From NCBI GenBank assembly GCA_027035445.1, contig JALVUT010000349.1, forward strand, positions 1-6,795: a stretch of 6,795 bases of DNA, given 5' to 3'. Source of the DNA: Thermococcus sp. (GTDB lineage Archaea > Methanobacteriota_B > Thermococci > Thermococcales > Thermococcaceae). Below the pieces are notes generated by a model, which had not been told where the DNA came from, ran no database searches, and worked only from the letters and a program-made list of their open reading frames with translations. This document shows positions 1-5,549 of the stretch, one piece after another; within the stretch, counting starts at the first letter, position 1, and every line of letters begins with the position of its first letter. A program made the translations under genes and the position numbers.

Positions 1-220
1 TGGTAAAGCTTGAGGGTCTCTTGGGGGCCTCCTTTATGTAAGTTGTTAAGTGAAACCTTCTCCCCGCTTCGAGTATAAGATCCGCCCTTCCCTCCCTCGA
101 GCGGAGTTTTATCCTTATCTCGTTCCCGTCGTGGTAAACCTTGTCAACGCGCGAGCCCACCAGGCTCTGGAGCTCCCTCACGACGTAGCGTATATCAACG
201 CTGCTCATCTCCCCCTTCAT
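1..220 (-). CDS. NFACT/RqcH-family protein, N-terminal fragment
   Basis: Reading the minus strand from an ATG at 220 gives 73 uninterrupted codons before the window edge, beginning MKGEMSSVDIRYVVRELQ and continuing through VGSRVDKVYHDG, EIRIKLR and LILEAGRRFHLT. This is the start of the NFACT-N domain (formerly annotated as fibronectin-binding protein). Family knowledge: archaeal and bacterial RqcH and eukaryotic Rqc2/NEMF bind large ribosomal subunits carrying stalled peptidyl-tRNA and take part in nascent-chain quality control, with C-terminal tailing shown for bacterial RqcH. The start is supported by a GGTGGG Shine-Dalgarno at 224-229, three bases upstream; a second ATG at 208 (MSSVDIR) is an alternative. 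The gene is divergent from the branching enzyme. Most of the protein, including the coiled coil and NFACT-R domain, lies outside the window. The family call rests on recognising the N-terminal sequence. Confidence 0.83.
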   Translation of the reverse strand, partial: MKGEMSSVDIRYVVRELQSLVGSRVDKVYHDGNEIRIKLRSREGRADLILEAGRRFHLTTYIKEAPKRPSSFT

Positions 221-324
221 TCTCCCACCGGAGGGAATTGGGATATGGGTTTAAAGGGTTATCTAATTGCCATAGTTATGCATTGATGTCCACAACTGGG
301 GCCAGTGCCATGACTGTCCAGAAT

Positions 325-336
325 AAGGTTAAATAC
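325..336 (+). promoter_or_regulatory. Candidate BRE/TATA for branching enzyme gene
   Basis: AAGG followed by TTAAATA (329-335) resembles an archaeal BRE/TATA pair. A start site about 25 bases downstream would fall near 355-358, giving a leader of about 13-15 bases that just retains the GGTGAT ribosome binding site. A palindromic TTTAAA at 250-255 is a weaker alternative and could be read in either direction. For the divergent NFACT gene the minus-strand AATTAGATAA at 259-268 is the better placed of several weak candidates. No promoter here is strong. Confidence 0.38.
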
Positions 337-357
337 CCCAAATGCAATGACACTCGT

Positions 358-363
358 GGTGAT
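358..363 (+). promoter_or_regulatory. Ribosome binding site fixing the start at 370
   Basis: GGTGAT lies six bases upstream of the ATG at 370, a typical Thermococcales spacing. It decides the start, because the open frame continues upstream to an ATG at 238 with 44 extra codons that do not look like the family's N-terminus. Confidence 0.72.
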
Positions 364-369
364 ACAAAC

Positions 370-2352
370 ATGAACGGGTACTTCACCTTTGTCCTTCACA
401 CTCACATCCCTTACGTCAGGAGGCATGGTAAATGGCCCTTTGGTGAGGAATGGCTTTACGAGGCCATGAGTGAGACTTACCTTCCCCTGCTGAGGGAGCT
501 GGAGCGGCTCAGGGACTCAGGGGTCAAATTTCAGCTGGTCATCGGGATAACCCCCGTCCTGGCCGAGCAGCTCGCCGATGCCTACATAAAGGAGGAGTTT
601 ACTGAGTACATGAGGAGAAAGCTCAAGCTCATGGAGGAGGACGTTAGATCCGGAAAATATGATGGGAAGGCCGTTGAGTTCATGTTTGAATACTTCAAAA
701 GGATCTTTGATTACTGGAACGCTCTAAATGGGGATATAATTGGGAAACTCCGCGAACTCCAGAATCAGGGGTATGTTGAGGTGATAACCTCCGCTGCAAC
801 CCATGGATACCTTCCCCTCCTTGAGAGGGATGAAGCCATACGGGGACAGCTTCTCACGGGAGTTATGAGCTATGAAAGCCACTTCGGTGTGAGGCCCCAC
901 GGTATGTGGTTACCGGAGTGTGCCTACAGGTCCAAAGGAGAATGGGAACTTCCCGGTGGAAGGAGAATAGTCAGGGAGGGCATTGAGAGATTTCTTGAGG
1001 AGGTGGGCATTGAGTATTTCTTTGTTGAGAGCAGATTGATTGATGAGGGGCCCGCCTCCAAAGTCTACGGGGATGTTCCCCTGGCCGATACGGAGAAAAC
1101 CACCCTGAGACCTTACTGGATTAAGGGCTCTAACGTGGCGGTTTTTGCGCGCAACAGAGAGACAGGGCATCAGGTGTGGAGTGCCCACTATGGCTATCCT
1201 GGCGACTTCTGGTACAGGGAATTCCACAGGAAGGCAGAGAAGAGCGGTGGCCAGTACTGGAGGATAACCGGTAGGGGCGTAGATCTGGGAGATAAGGAGT
1301 TCTACGATCCGGAGAGGGCAATGGAAAGGATCGAGGAGCATGCAAGGCACTTCGTTTCCCTTTCCAAACGCCTCCTATCGGAGCATGAATCGAAGTACGG
1401 GGAGAGGGGCATAATTGTCTCTCCCTACGACACAGAGCTCTTCGGTCACTGGTGGTTTGAGGGTGTGATGTGGCTCGCCAGGGTTCTTGAGCTCATGGCC
1501 CAGCGAGGCATTGAGACAACCACAATAAAGCGTTACTTGGAGAATTATGAGGGTGAAAGGCACGAGATTGAGCTGCCCGAGGGTTCCTGGGGGGCCAACT
1601 CCGACCATTCGACCTGGTGGAACCCTGAAACAGAATGGACATGGGAACACGTCTATCCCGCCGAGGAGCGGATGGTATCGCTCGCGACCCGATACTACGG
1701 GGAGGATCGACTGGGGAACAGGATGCTGGAGCAACTGGCACGCGAGCTCCTGCTCCTTGAGGCCAGTGACTGGCAGTTTCTGATAACCACTGGACAGGCG
1801 AAAGAGTACGGCCGCAGAAGGCTTCTTCTTCACGCCCGAGATTTTCACAGACTGGCGAATGAGGTGGAGGAGTACTTTGAATCTGGAAAACGTGAAGGTA
1901 ACCTCCTTGAGAGACTGGAGGAAAGGGACAATCCCTTCAGGCCTCCCGCGGTCTTTGGCTACATCAGTGAGAACCCACCGGAGGTTTCTAGGTACGTTGA
2001 ACCACCGAAGGTGCCCCTCGCGGAAGTGGGGGACGATGGCACTGATAGAAAGACACCCCTCAACGAGCGGGCCTATGCAACCGCTGTGACGAAGACTCAG
2101 ATTTCTAAGGGTATGGAAATCCATGCTTCACGGGAGACAACGCCCATGCGGCGTAAGCGCTCTCATAAGGCTCGTGCCTCTGAAGGGAAGGGGCTCCTGG
2201 AGATCAGGGGAGTAGGTCCCAAAACCCTTAAGAGACTGGAAAAGGCCGGCGTTTACACGATTGAAGACCTTAAACGGGCCGATCTTGAGGAGCTGGCCGT
2301 AAGAAGTGGGATCTCGCTTAAGAGATTGAGGAAGTTCAGGGCTCAGATTTAA
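370..2352 (+). CDS. GH57 1,4-alpha-glucan branching enzyme with HhH tail
   Basis: A 660-residue cytosolic enzyme that should form alpha-1,6 branches by cleaving an alpha-1,4 glucan chain and transferring it, as in glycogen synthesis. All five GH57 regions are visible: HTHIP (10-14), HGYLP (145-149), GMWLPECAYR (178-187), SPYDTELFGHWW (351-362) and WGANSDHSTWWN (407-418). The nucleophile is Glu183 and the acid/base is Asp354, the same numbering as in the characterised T. kodakarensis enzyme TK1436; Tyr233, Trp270, Trp407 and Trp416 of the active-site region are also present. A helical domain follows to about residue 535, then a variable charged linker (about 545-607), then a helix-hairpin-helix domain (609-660, with GVGPKTLKRLEKAGV). 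At 660 residues it is slightly shorter than TK1436 (about 675 as I recall), the difference probably lying in the linker. The start at 370 gives MNGYFTFVLHTHIPY, matching the family. It converges with the transporter cluster. Amylopullulanase or 4-alpha-glucanotransferase is much less likely. Confidence 0.94.
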   Translation: MNGYFTFVLHTHIPYVRRHGKWPFGEEWLYEAMSETYLPLLRELERLRDSGVKFQLVIGITPVLAEQLADAYIKEEFTEYMRRKLKLMEEDVRSGKYDGKAVEFMFEYFKRIFDYWNALNGDIIGKLRELQNQGYVEVITSAATHGYLPLLERDEAIRGQLLTGVMSYESHFGVRPHGMWLPECAYRSKGEWELPGGRRIVREGIERFLEEVGIEYFFVESRLIDEGPASKVYGDVPLADTEKTTLRPYWIKGSNVAVFARNRETGHQVWSAHYGYPGDFWYREFHRKAEKSGGQYWRITGRGVDLGDKEFYDPERAMERIEEHARHFVSLSKRLLSEHESKYGERGIIVSPYDTELFGHWWFEGVMWLARVLELMAQRGIETTTIKRYLENYEGERHEIELPEGSWGANSDHSTWWNPETEWTWEHVYPAEERMVSLATRYYGEDRLGNRMLEQLARELLLLEASDWQFLITTGQAKEYGRRRLLLHARDFHRLANEVEEYFESGKREGNLLERLEERDNPFRPPAVFGYISENPPEVSRYVEPPKVPLAEVGDDGTDRKTPLNERAYATAVTKTQISKGMEIHASRETTPMRRKRSHKARASEGKGLLEIRGVGPKTLKRLEKAGVYTIEDLKRADLEELAVRSGISLKRLRKFRAQI

Positions 2353-2363
2353 ACCCACCCCAC

Positions 2364-2386
2364 TTTCTTTTTTTCGAACTTTTTTG
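2364..2386 (+). terminator. Oligo-T terminator of branching enzyme gene
   Basis: Starting 12 bases after the TAA stop are two pyrimidine tracts on the sense strand: TTTC followed by seven Ts (2364-2374), and six Ts at 2381-2386 after CGAAC. Archaeal RNA polymerase terminates at such T-runs without needing a hairpin, and none is obvious here. Confidence 0.55.
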
Positions 2387-2398
2387 GGCTATACGTAG

Positions 2399-2563
2399 AC
2401 GTTACCCCAATCTGGTTTTGCCGGTGGAAGTAACGGGGGCAAGATTGTCCCCTTGGCTGAACCGAAACTTGCGAGGGGAGTGGGGGATGAGTGCCCGTAA
2501 ACCTTCCCGCCCTTGGTTAGGGGGTTAAGTTGAATCCCCACCCTCCACGACGGAGAGGAAGTC
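2399..2563 (+). pseudogene. Possible decayed IS605/TnpB 3' end with omegaRNA-like fold
   Basis: This occupies most of the stretch between two convergent genes. In the frame ending at TAA 2498-2500 there is a 33-codon open tail after an in-frame TAG at 2396, with no start codon. Overlapping and following its stop is a structured module: GTGGGG(G)AT at 2480-2488 can pair with ATCCCCAC at 2534-2541. This encloses a hairpin of AACCTTC (2500-2506) with GGGGGTT (2520-2526). A third stem, CCTCC/GGAG(A)GG (2542-2558, bulged A2556), follows, and then GAAGTCA. A separate hairpin GGGGGC/GTCCCC lies at 2435-2452. From memory, this layout of a coding tail, nested stems, GTTGAA before a C-rich stem and a final GAAGTCA resembles the right end and guide-RNA scaffold of TnpB elements in Thermococcales. 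The protein tail alone is not diagnostic. An unrelated structured RNA or degraded gene remains possible. Confidence 0.32.
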
Positions 2564-2647
2564 AGGGTGATACCACAAAAAGATAGAGGCCACGGTTCGG
2601 GACACTGTGAGGGTAAGAACAGGTGAGAGGGGTCATAAAGCCCTTTA

Positions 2648-3382
2648 CTAAAGGAAAGCATACCTGTGCTTGTAGATGAGGTACAGCCCCCTGGTTATGA
2701 GGTAAAGCTCCACCGCGCTGAGCAGTACCATGAACGCTAGGTATCCATGGACGAATGACGTGCTCTTTCCCATCACCTCGGCTATTTTGCTGACCAGTTC
2801 TTGGTCCTCCATCGCTCTGAGCCCATAGGTCAGTCCCATTACCCCTTGGAGCAGGGGTATGGGGGCCGCTGAGAAGGCCAGCATTAACCCCGTGTACCCT
2901 CTCTTCTGGAGGGACAGCATTGAGAGGACTATCGGAATCGCAAGGATAAGGGCCGTTATTGCCATTATCTGGCTCATGTAAACCCCCGCTAGGATGAAGA
3001 AAGAGGTCATCCCGAATATGTAAGTTTTGTAGGCCTTTTTAAGTTCCCTCAACTTGTCGGGGTTGAAATCGTAAATGGCCGATTTGGAATATCTGTTCAT
3101 TCTCTTAACCGCCTGAAGGTATGATTTTTTTCCGCTCTTCTCTATGTTTTTGTCCGTGCTCTCGGTTTTCAGCTGCGTCGCCTTCTTGTAGAAGAACTCC
3201 GCGAGCTGGGTGTTGTCCTTTTTAACCTTCTCTGAAACCGCCTTAAAGCTCTCCGCGGATTCCTTCAGCAGTTTCTTTATCTTGGCCTTTTCCTTTTCAG
3301 AGATTACCGTTAACCTATCAACCCGGGTTAGTATACTCTCAAGCACTTCGGCCGTATCACGTAGAACCCCAGGACTTTTCAC
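2648..3382 (-). CDS. Unrecognised four-helix membrane protein
   Basis: I do not recognise this 244-residue protein as a named family. Residues 1-115 are hydrophilic, Lys/Glu-rich and strongly helical, with coiled-coil character around 24-60 (EKEKAKIKKLLKESAESF). Hydrophobic segments at roughly 119-136, 139-158, 163-188 and 210-236 look like four membrane spans, and the tail ends in a basic YKHRYAFL. There is no signal peptide and no enzymatic motif I can name. The start is GTG at 3382, chosen because GGAGGG lies six bases upstream and the next in-frame Met is residue 95. It is the last of three minus-strand genes, 37 bases after the MetS-like gene. It may be read both from the transporter transcript and from its own TATA box at 3418-3423. 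A role as a membrane-anchored accessory to the transporter is only a guess from position. Confidence 0.8.
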   Translation of the reverse strand: MKSPGVLRDTAEVLESILTRVDRLTVISEKEKAKIKKLLKESAESFKAVSEKVKKDNTQLAEFFYKKATQLKTESTDKNIEKSGKKSYLQAVKRMNRYSKSAIYDFNPDKLRELKKAYKTYIFGMTSFFILAGVYMSQIMAITALILAIPIVLSMLSLQKRGYTGLMLAFSAAPIPLLQGVMGLTYGLRAMEDQELVSKIAEVMGKSTSFVHGYLAFMVLLSAVELYLITRGLYLIYKHRYAFL

Positions 3383-3417
3383 TGTTATCCCTCCAATATA
3401 AAAGAGAAGAGTTGGGC

Positions 3418-3430
3418 ATTTAAGCCCTTT
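3418..3430 (-). promoter_or_regulatory. Candidate internal BRE/TATA for the membrane protein gene
   Basis: On the minus strand AAAGGGC (BRE-like) followed by TTAAAT lies about 25 bases upstream of a predicted start near 3395. That would leave a leader of about 13 bases that still includes the GGAGGG ribosome binding site at 3389-3394. The box overlaps the stop codon of the upstream small gene. GGGC/GCCC repeats (3414-3427) flank the AT core. Confidence 0.42.
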
Positions 3431-3524
3431 GCTTCTCGGCCCTCATGAGGACCCCAATGCTCCACACCATCATGCCGAGGATTATCAGCCATGCTATAAT
3501 CATGTATGCTACCCAGCCTCCCAT
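3420..3524 (-). CDS. metS: MetS-type small subunit of NSS transporter
   Basis: A 34-codon gene: ATG at 3524, TAA at 3420-3422. The product is one membrane helix, MGGWVAYMIIAWLIILGM followed by MVWSIGVLMRAEKQRA, with a short basic C-terminal tail. It starts ten bases after the transporter's stop, and those ten bases contain the ribosome binding site GGTGGTGA, so translation is probably coupled. In Corynebacterium glutamicum the tiny MetS protein is needed with the NSS transporter MetP for methionine and alanine uptake. Archaeal and bacterial NSS genes of this type are often followed by such a one-helix protein. Size, topology, position and the short tail all fit. The family call is from context and general likeness, and the gene symbol is by analogy. 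Genes this short are easily missed by automated annotation. Confidence 0.78.
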   Translation of the reverse strand: MGGWVAYMIIAWLIILGMMVWSIGVLMRAEKQRA

Positions 3525-3534
3525 CTTCACCACC

Positions 3535-5094
3535 TCATAGCTTTACTATTACCTCGTTCTTCTCCAGCTCCTCGCCGTACTTCTTCCTGATGGCGTAGTA
3601 GCTCTCGATGGCACCGATGATGAACATCACTATTATTGCCGTCCATGGTGCTACTCCAATCTTCCCCGTGACGAAGCTCTTGAAGGTCCCGACGAGGGGT
3701 ATGAGAAGCAGTATTGGGGCGATTATGATGGTTATCCACTTGTACCACACTGGCACCCTGATGTACGAACCCTTGTGCAGTTCGTTCCAGAAGTTGCTCG
3801 GTTTGAAGAGGTACACGGCCACTATGATATCAACCAGCGCCAGCAGTGTCAGCTGGAAGCTGATCCAGCTGTCGAGTTGGTCCATGTAACTGCCAATGTA
3901 GATAACCGGCAGTCCCATGATGAAGTATATCCCCAGTACTATCCACGTACCAACTTTCCTCTTGATGTTGAGGTCTTCCTCAAGCAGGGCGACGAGGTAG
4001 TTGTACATGGCTATCGCCGAGGTGAATCCTGCAAACCACAGGAGCAGGAACCAGAGGGCTCCAAAGGCCCTTCCCGCACCTCCCATCTGGATAAAAGCGT
4101 TCGGGAGGCTCGTGTACGAGAAGCCGAGTCCGAAGTGCTGACCGATCCATGAGAGGGCTGCATCTTTGCCCTGTGCAAAGACGTTGGCTGGGACTATCCT
4201 TGAGGCGTACGCTGTGGCGATGGGTATGGCGAGTGAGCCACCGAGGATAACCTCAGCGAACTCGTTGAGCGAGACAGTGGCGACACCCGAGAGCGCTACA
4301 TCATCGTTGGGACCGAGGTAACTGGCGTAGTTCTGGATGATACCCATTCCAAGTGACAGTGTGAAGAATATCTGTCCCGTGGCTGCAAGCATTACCGTCG
4401 CAAAGTGTTGCTTCAGGTAGACCCAGTTGGGGCTCCAGATGAACTTGAAGCCATCTATTGTACTCCAGTTGGGGTTTATGGGGGAGCCTATGACGAAGAC
4501 GTATCCAACTAAGATTATTGCGAAGATGTAGAGCAGAGGCATCATTATCTTGACCCATCTCTCGATACCCTTGCTGACACCCTGCCCTACCGCTATTGCC
4601 AGCAGTACCACTGTTATACCCCAGAACAGGAAAACCTCCCCATGATTGTTGAGGTAGTTGTCAAAGAACGTACCGGTGTTGTGCCCGAAATACGAGCCCG
4701 CAGCGCTGAAGTACGTGTAAGCCGCCGACCAGCCGATCAGGTGCAGGTAGTAGCTGTTCAGGAGAACCGTCAGTGCAAATCCCAGCATTCCTGCCAGAAC
4801 ACCCCACCACAGTGCACCCCTCGGTTTGACACTTTCCCTTGCCATCAGGTAGTATGCAGGGCCAAGGGTGCCGTGACCGTACTTGCCGCCGTAGCGACCT
4901 GCGACCCACTCGACCCACATTATTGGTATTCCGAGGAAGAACAGTGCAATGAAGTACGGCACCATGAAGGCGCCGCCACCGTTCTGGGCGACCTGTGTTG
5001 GGAACCTAACGAAGTTACCAAGACCAACGGCGTTTCCAGCCATAGCCAAAATCAAACCAATCTTAGTTGCCCATTGTTCCCTTTCTTGTTCCAA
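3535..5094 (-). CDS. NSS-family (LeuT-type) Na+-dependent amino-acid symporter
   Basis: A 519-residue, 12-helix inner-membrane transporter that uses the sodium gradient to import amino acids. From the TTG at 5094 the N-terminus, xEQEREQWATKIGLILAMAG, aligns with Aquifex LeuT residue for residue. Na1-site positions A22, N27, T245 and N277 and Na2-site positions G20, V23, A355, T358 and S359 are conserved, as are the substrate carboxylate site (N21, A22, L25, G26, Y116) and gate Arg30. Glu281 matches LeuT Glu290, which makes transport chloride-independent. LeuT Phe259 and Ile359, lining the side-chain pocket, are Met250 and Met363 here, so specificity differs from LeuT. With the small MetS-like partner, methionine/alanine or other neutral amino acids are likely substrates. 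An ATG at 5139 would add 15 residues that are unlike the family; the TTG has GGTG seven bases upstream. It is divergent from gdhA. Confidence 0.93.
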   Translation of the reverse strand: MEQEREQWATKIGLILAMAGNAVGLGNFVRFPTQVAQNGGGAFMVPYFIALFFLGIPIMWVEWVAGRYGGKYGHGTLGPAYYLMARESVKPRGALWWGVLAGMLGFALTVLLNSYYLHLIGWSAAYTYFSAAGSYFGHNTGTFFDNYLNNHGEVFLFWGITVVLLAIAVGQGVSKGIERWVKIMMPLLYIFAIILVGYVFVIGSPINPNWSTIDGFKFIWSPNWVYLKQHFATVMLAATGQIFFTLSLGMGIIQNYASYLGPNDDVALSGVATVSLNEFAEVILGGSLAIPIATAYASRIVPANVFAQGKDAALSWIGQHFGLGFSYTSLPNAFIQMGGAGRAFGALWFLLLWFAGFTSAIAMYNYLVALLEEDLNIKRKVGTWIVLGIYFIMGLPVIYIGSYMDQLDSWISFQLTLLALVDIIVAVYLFKPSNFWNELHKGSYIRVPVWYKWITIIIAPILLLIPLVGTFKSFVTGKIGVAPWTAIIVMFIIGAIESYYAIRKKYGEELEKNEVIVKL

Positions 5095-5101
5095 CGGTAT
5101 A

Positions 5102-5109
5102 CACCCCCC
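5102..5109 (-). promoter_or_regulatory. Ribosome binding site for the TTG start
   Basis: On the minus strand GGGGGGTG is followed by TATACCG and then TTG at 5094. This purine-rich site, with seven bases of spacing, supports the rare TTG start over the upstream ATG at 5139, which has only a poorly spaced AGGT. Confidence 0.6.
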
Positions 5110-5175
5110 ATTCCAAATTGGATGTAAAACGGCCTCCATGTACCTATGGACGCCATTATGTATAACGTGGAGTAT

Positions 5176-5191
5176 GATATAAAAAGCTTTC
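5176..5191 (-). promoter_or_regulatory. BRE/TATA promoter of the transporter cluster
   Basis: The minus strand reads GAAAGC followed by TTTTTATATC, a strong archaeal BRE/TATA pair. A start site about 25 bases downstream falls near 5154-5156. That gives a leader of about 60 bases to the TTG start, or about 15 bases if the ATG at 5139 were used. The long leader is unusual for this order. Confidence 0.62.
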
Positions 5192-5301
5192 TAATCTCTT
5201 CTATCGACAAAAGCCGATTTACTATGTTGTGAAACTATTAACGGGGGAATTTTGCCAATCTGTTAGTACTTAACCCTAACGTAAGGTACGGGGTGGGCGT
5301 T

Positions 5302-5331
5302 ATGACGATAGAGAGAGAGCTTAGCCAGTAA
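5302..5331 (+). CDS. Nine-codon mini-ORF (doubtful)
   Basis: ATG at 5302 is preceded five bases upstream by GGGGTGG (5290-5296), a good Shine-Dalgarno, and encodes MTIERELSQ before TAA. No longer reading frame continues it. It could be a leader peptide, the surviving front of a lost gene, or chance. Apart from this and weak AT-rich boxes I see nothing in 5192-5327. Confidence 0.15.
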   Translation: MTIERELSQ

Positions 5332-5340
5332 AGGTTTTAA
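5329..5340 (+). promoter_or_regulatory. BRE/TATA promoter of the C/D box sRNA
   Basis: TAAAGG followed by TTTTAA is centred near 5337, about 26 bases upstream of 5364, where the terminal stem of the predicted sRNA begins. The match between predicted start site and RNA 5' end supports an independently transcribed gene. Confidence 0.6.
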
Positions 5341-5363
5341 CCCCCTGATCTCCTTAAAGGTAA

Positions 5364-5423
5364 TGCCCGATGATTGCAAGGAGAGTGAGCTGAGGGATGA
5401 TGACCGACTTCTCGCTGAGGGCA
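5364..5423 (+). ncRNA. Archaeal C/D box guide sRNA
   Basis: A 60-base unit with every element of a dual-guide C/D sRNA in order. Terminal stem TGCCC (5364-5368) pairs with GGGCA (5419-5423). C box ATGATTG is at 5370-5376, D' box CTGA at 5390-5393, C' box ATGATGA at 5397-5403 and D box CTGA at 5415-5418. The D'-C' spacer is GGG, the short loop needed for an internal k-loop. Guide spacers are 13 bases (5377-5389) and 11 bases (5404-5414), within the usual size range. The unpaired G5369 before the C box fits a k-turn bulge. The C box is imperfect in its last two positions; the C' box is perfect. Such RNAs bind L7Ae, Nop5 and fibrillarin and direct 2'-O-methylation opposite the fifth base upstream of D or D'. 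Predicted targets are CUCACUCUCC (D' guide, methyl on the second-listed run's C at position 5) and CGAGAAGUCGG (D guide, A at position 5). The RNA molecules targeted are unknown to me. Confidence 0.78.
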
Positions 5424-5438
5424 ACTTCATTGTTTAGT

Positions 5439-5466
5439 CATTGATGAACCTTGATGTTCGTCAATG
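5439..5466. repeat. Inverted repeat, 11-bp arms, 6-bp spacer
   Basis: CATTGATGAAC (5439-5449) and GTTCGTCAATG (5456-5466) are inverted copies matching at 10 of 11 positions around CTTGAT. The right arm runs directly into TATAAAAAAT (5467-5476), a TATA-like stretch. This could be an operator abutting a promoter, or a hairpin at the end of the sRNA transcript. No regulator can be assigned from sequence alone. Confidence 0.55.
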
Positions 5467-5492
5467 TATAAAAAATTCTGGATGTACACCGC

Positions 5493-5499
5493 TTTTTTT
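5493..5499 (+). terminator. T7 run downstream of the sRNA
   Basis: Seven consecutive Ts after GC on the plus strand, 70 bases past the sRNA. It is the first good oligo-T tract downstream, so it could end a primary transcript that is then trimmed, or separate that transcript from gdhA. Confidence 0.32.
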
Positions 5500-5503
5500 C
5501 GTT

Positions 5504-5542
5504 GAAAATTTCGATAGATTGGCCCGTTCCGCCGAAAATTTC
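5504..5542. promoter_or_regulatory. Twin GAAAATTTC palindromes 30 bp apart
   Basis: GAAAATTTC occurs at 5504-5512 and again at 5534-5542. Each is a perfect palindrome (GAAA-A-TTTC), and the offset of exactly 30 bp is close to three helical turns, placing both sites on the same DNA face. The half-sites resemble those reported for the Pyrococcus Lrp-family regulator FL11 (TGAAANNNTTTCA), but the internal spacing is one base rather than three. They lie 85-125 bases upstream of the predicted gdhA start site. Confidence 0.4.
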
Positions 5543-5549
5543 CTTATAT

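Noticed and set aside
50..286. 78-codon plus-strand frame at the left edge
   Set aside because: It is antisense to the recognisable NFACT N-terminus, has no ribosome binding site and no family likeness.
238..369. 44-codon in-frame extension of the branching enzyme
   Set aside because: No ribosome binding site at 238. The GGTGAT at 358-363 and the family N-terminus place the start at 370.
1375..2124. 249-codon minus-strand frame
   Set aside because: Shadow antisense frame inside the branching enzyme, with low-information composition and no start context.
2389..2661. 90-codon minus-strand frame after the membrane protein gene
   Set aside because: Overlaps the end of the real gene, is rich in Pro, Ser and Leu, lacks a ribosome binding site and runs antisense through the structured GC-rich module.
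3775..4152. 125-codon plus-strand frame
   Set aside because: Antisense to the NSS transporter with no plausible start signal; composition is that of a shadow frame.
4642..5127. 161-codon plus-strand frame
   Set aside because: Lies entirely antisense to the conserved LeuT-like N-terminal half; no ribosome binding site or recognisable domain.
5446..5459. GAAC-N6-GTTC as a SurR site
   Set aside because: The SurR consensus is GTTC-N3-AAC; here the arms are in the opposite order with a different spacer.
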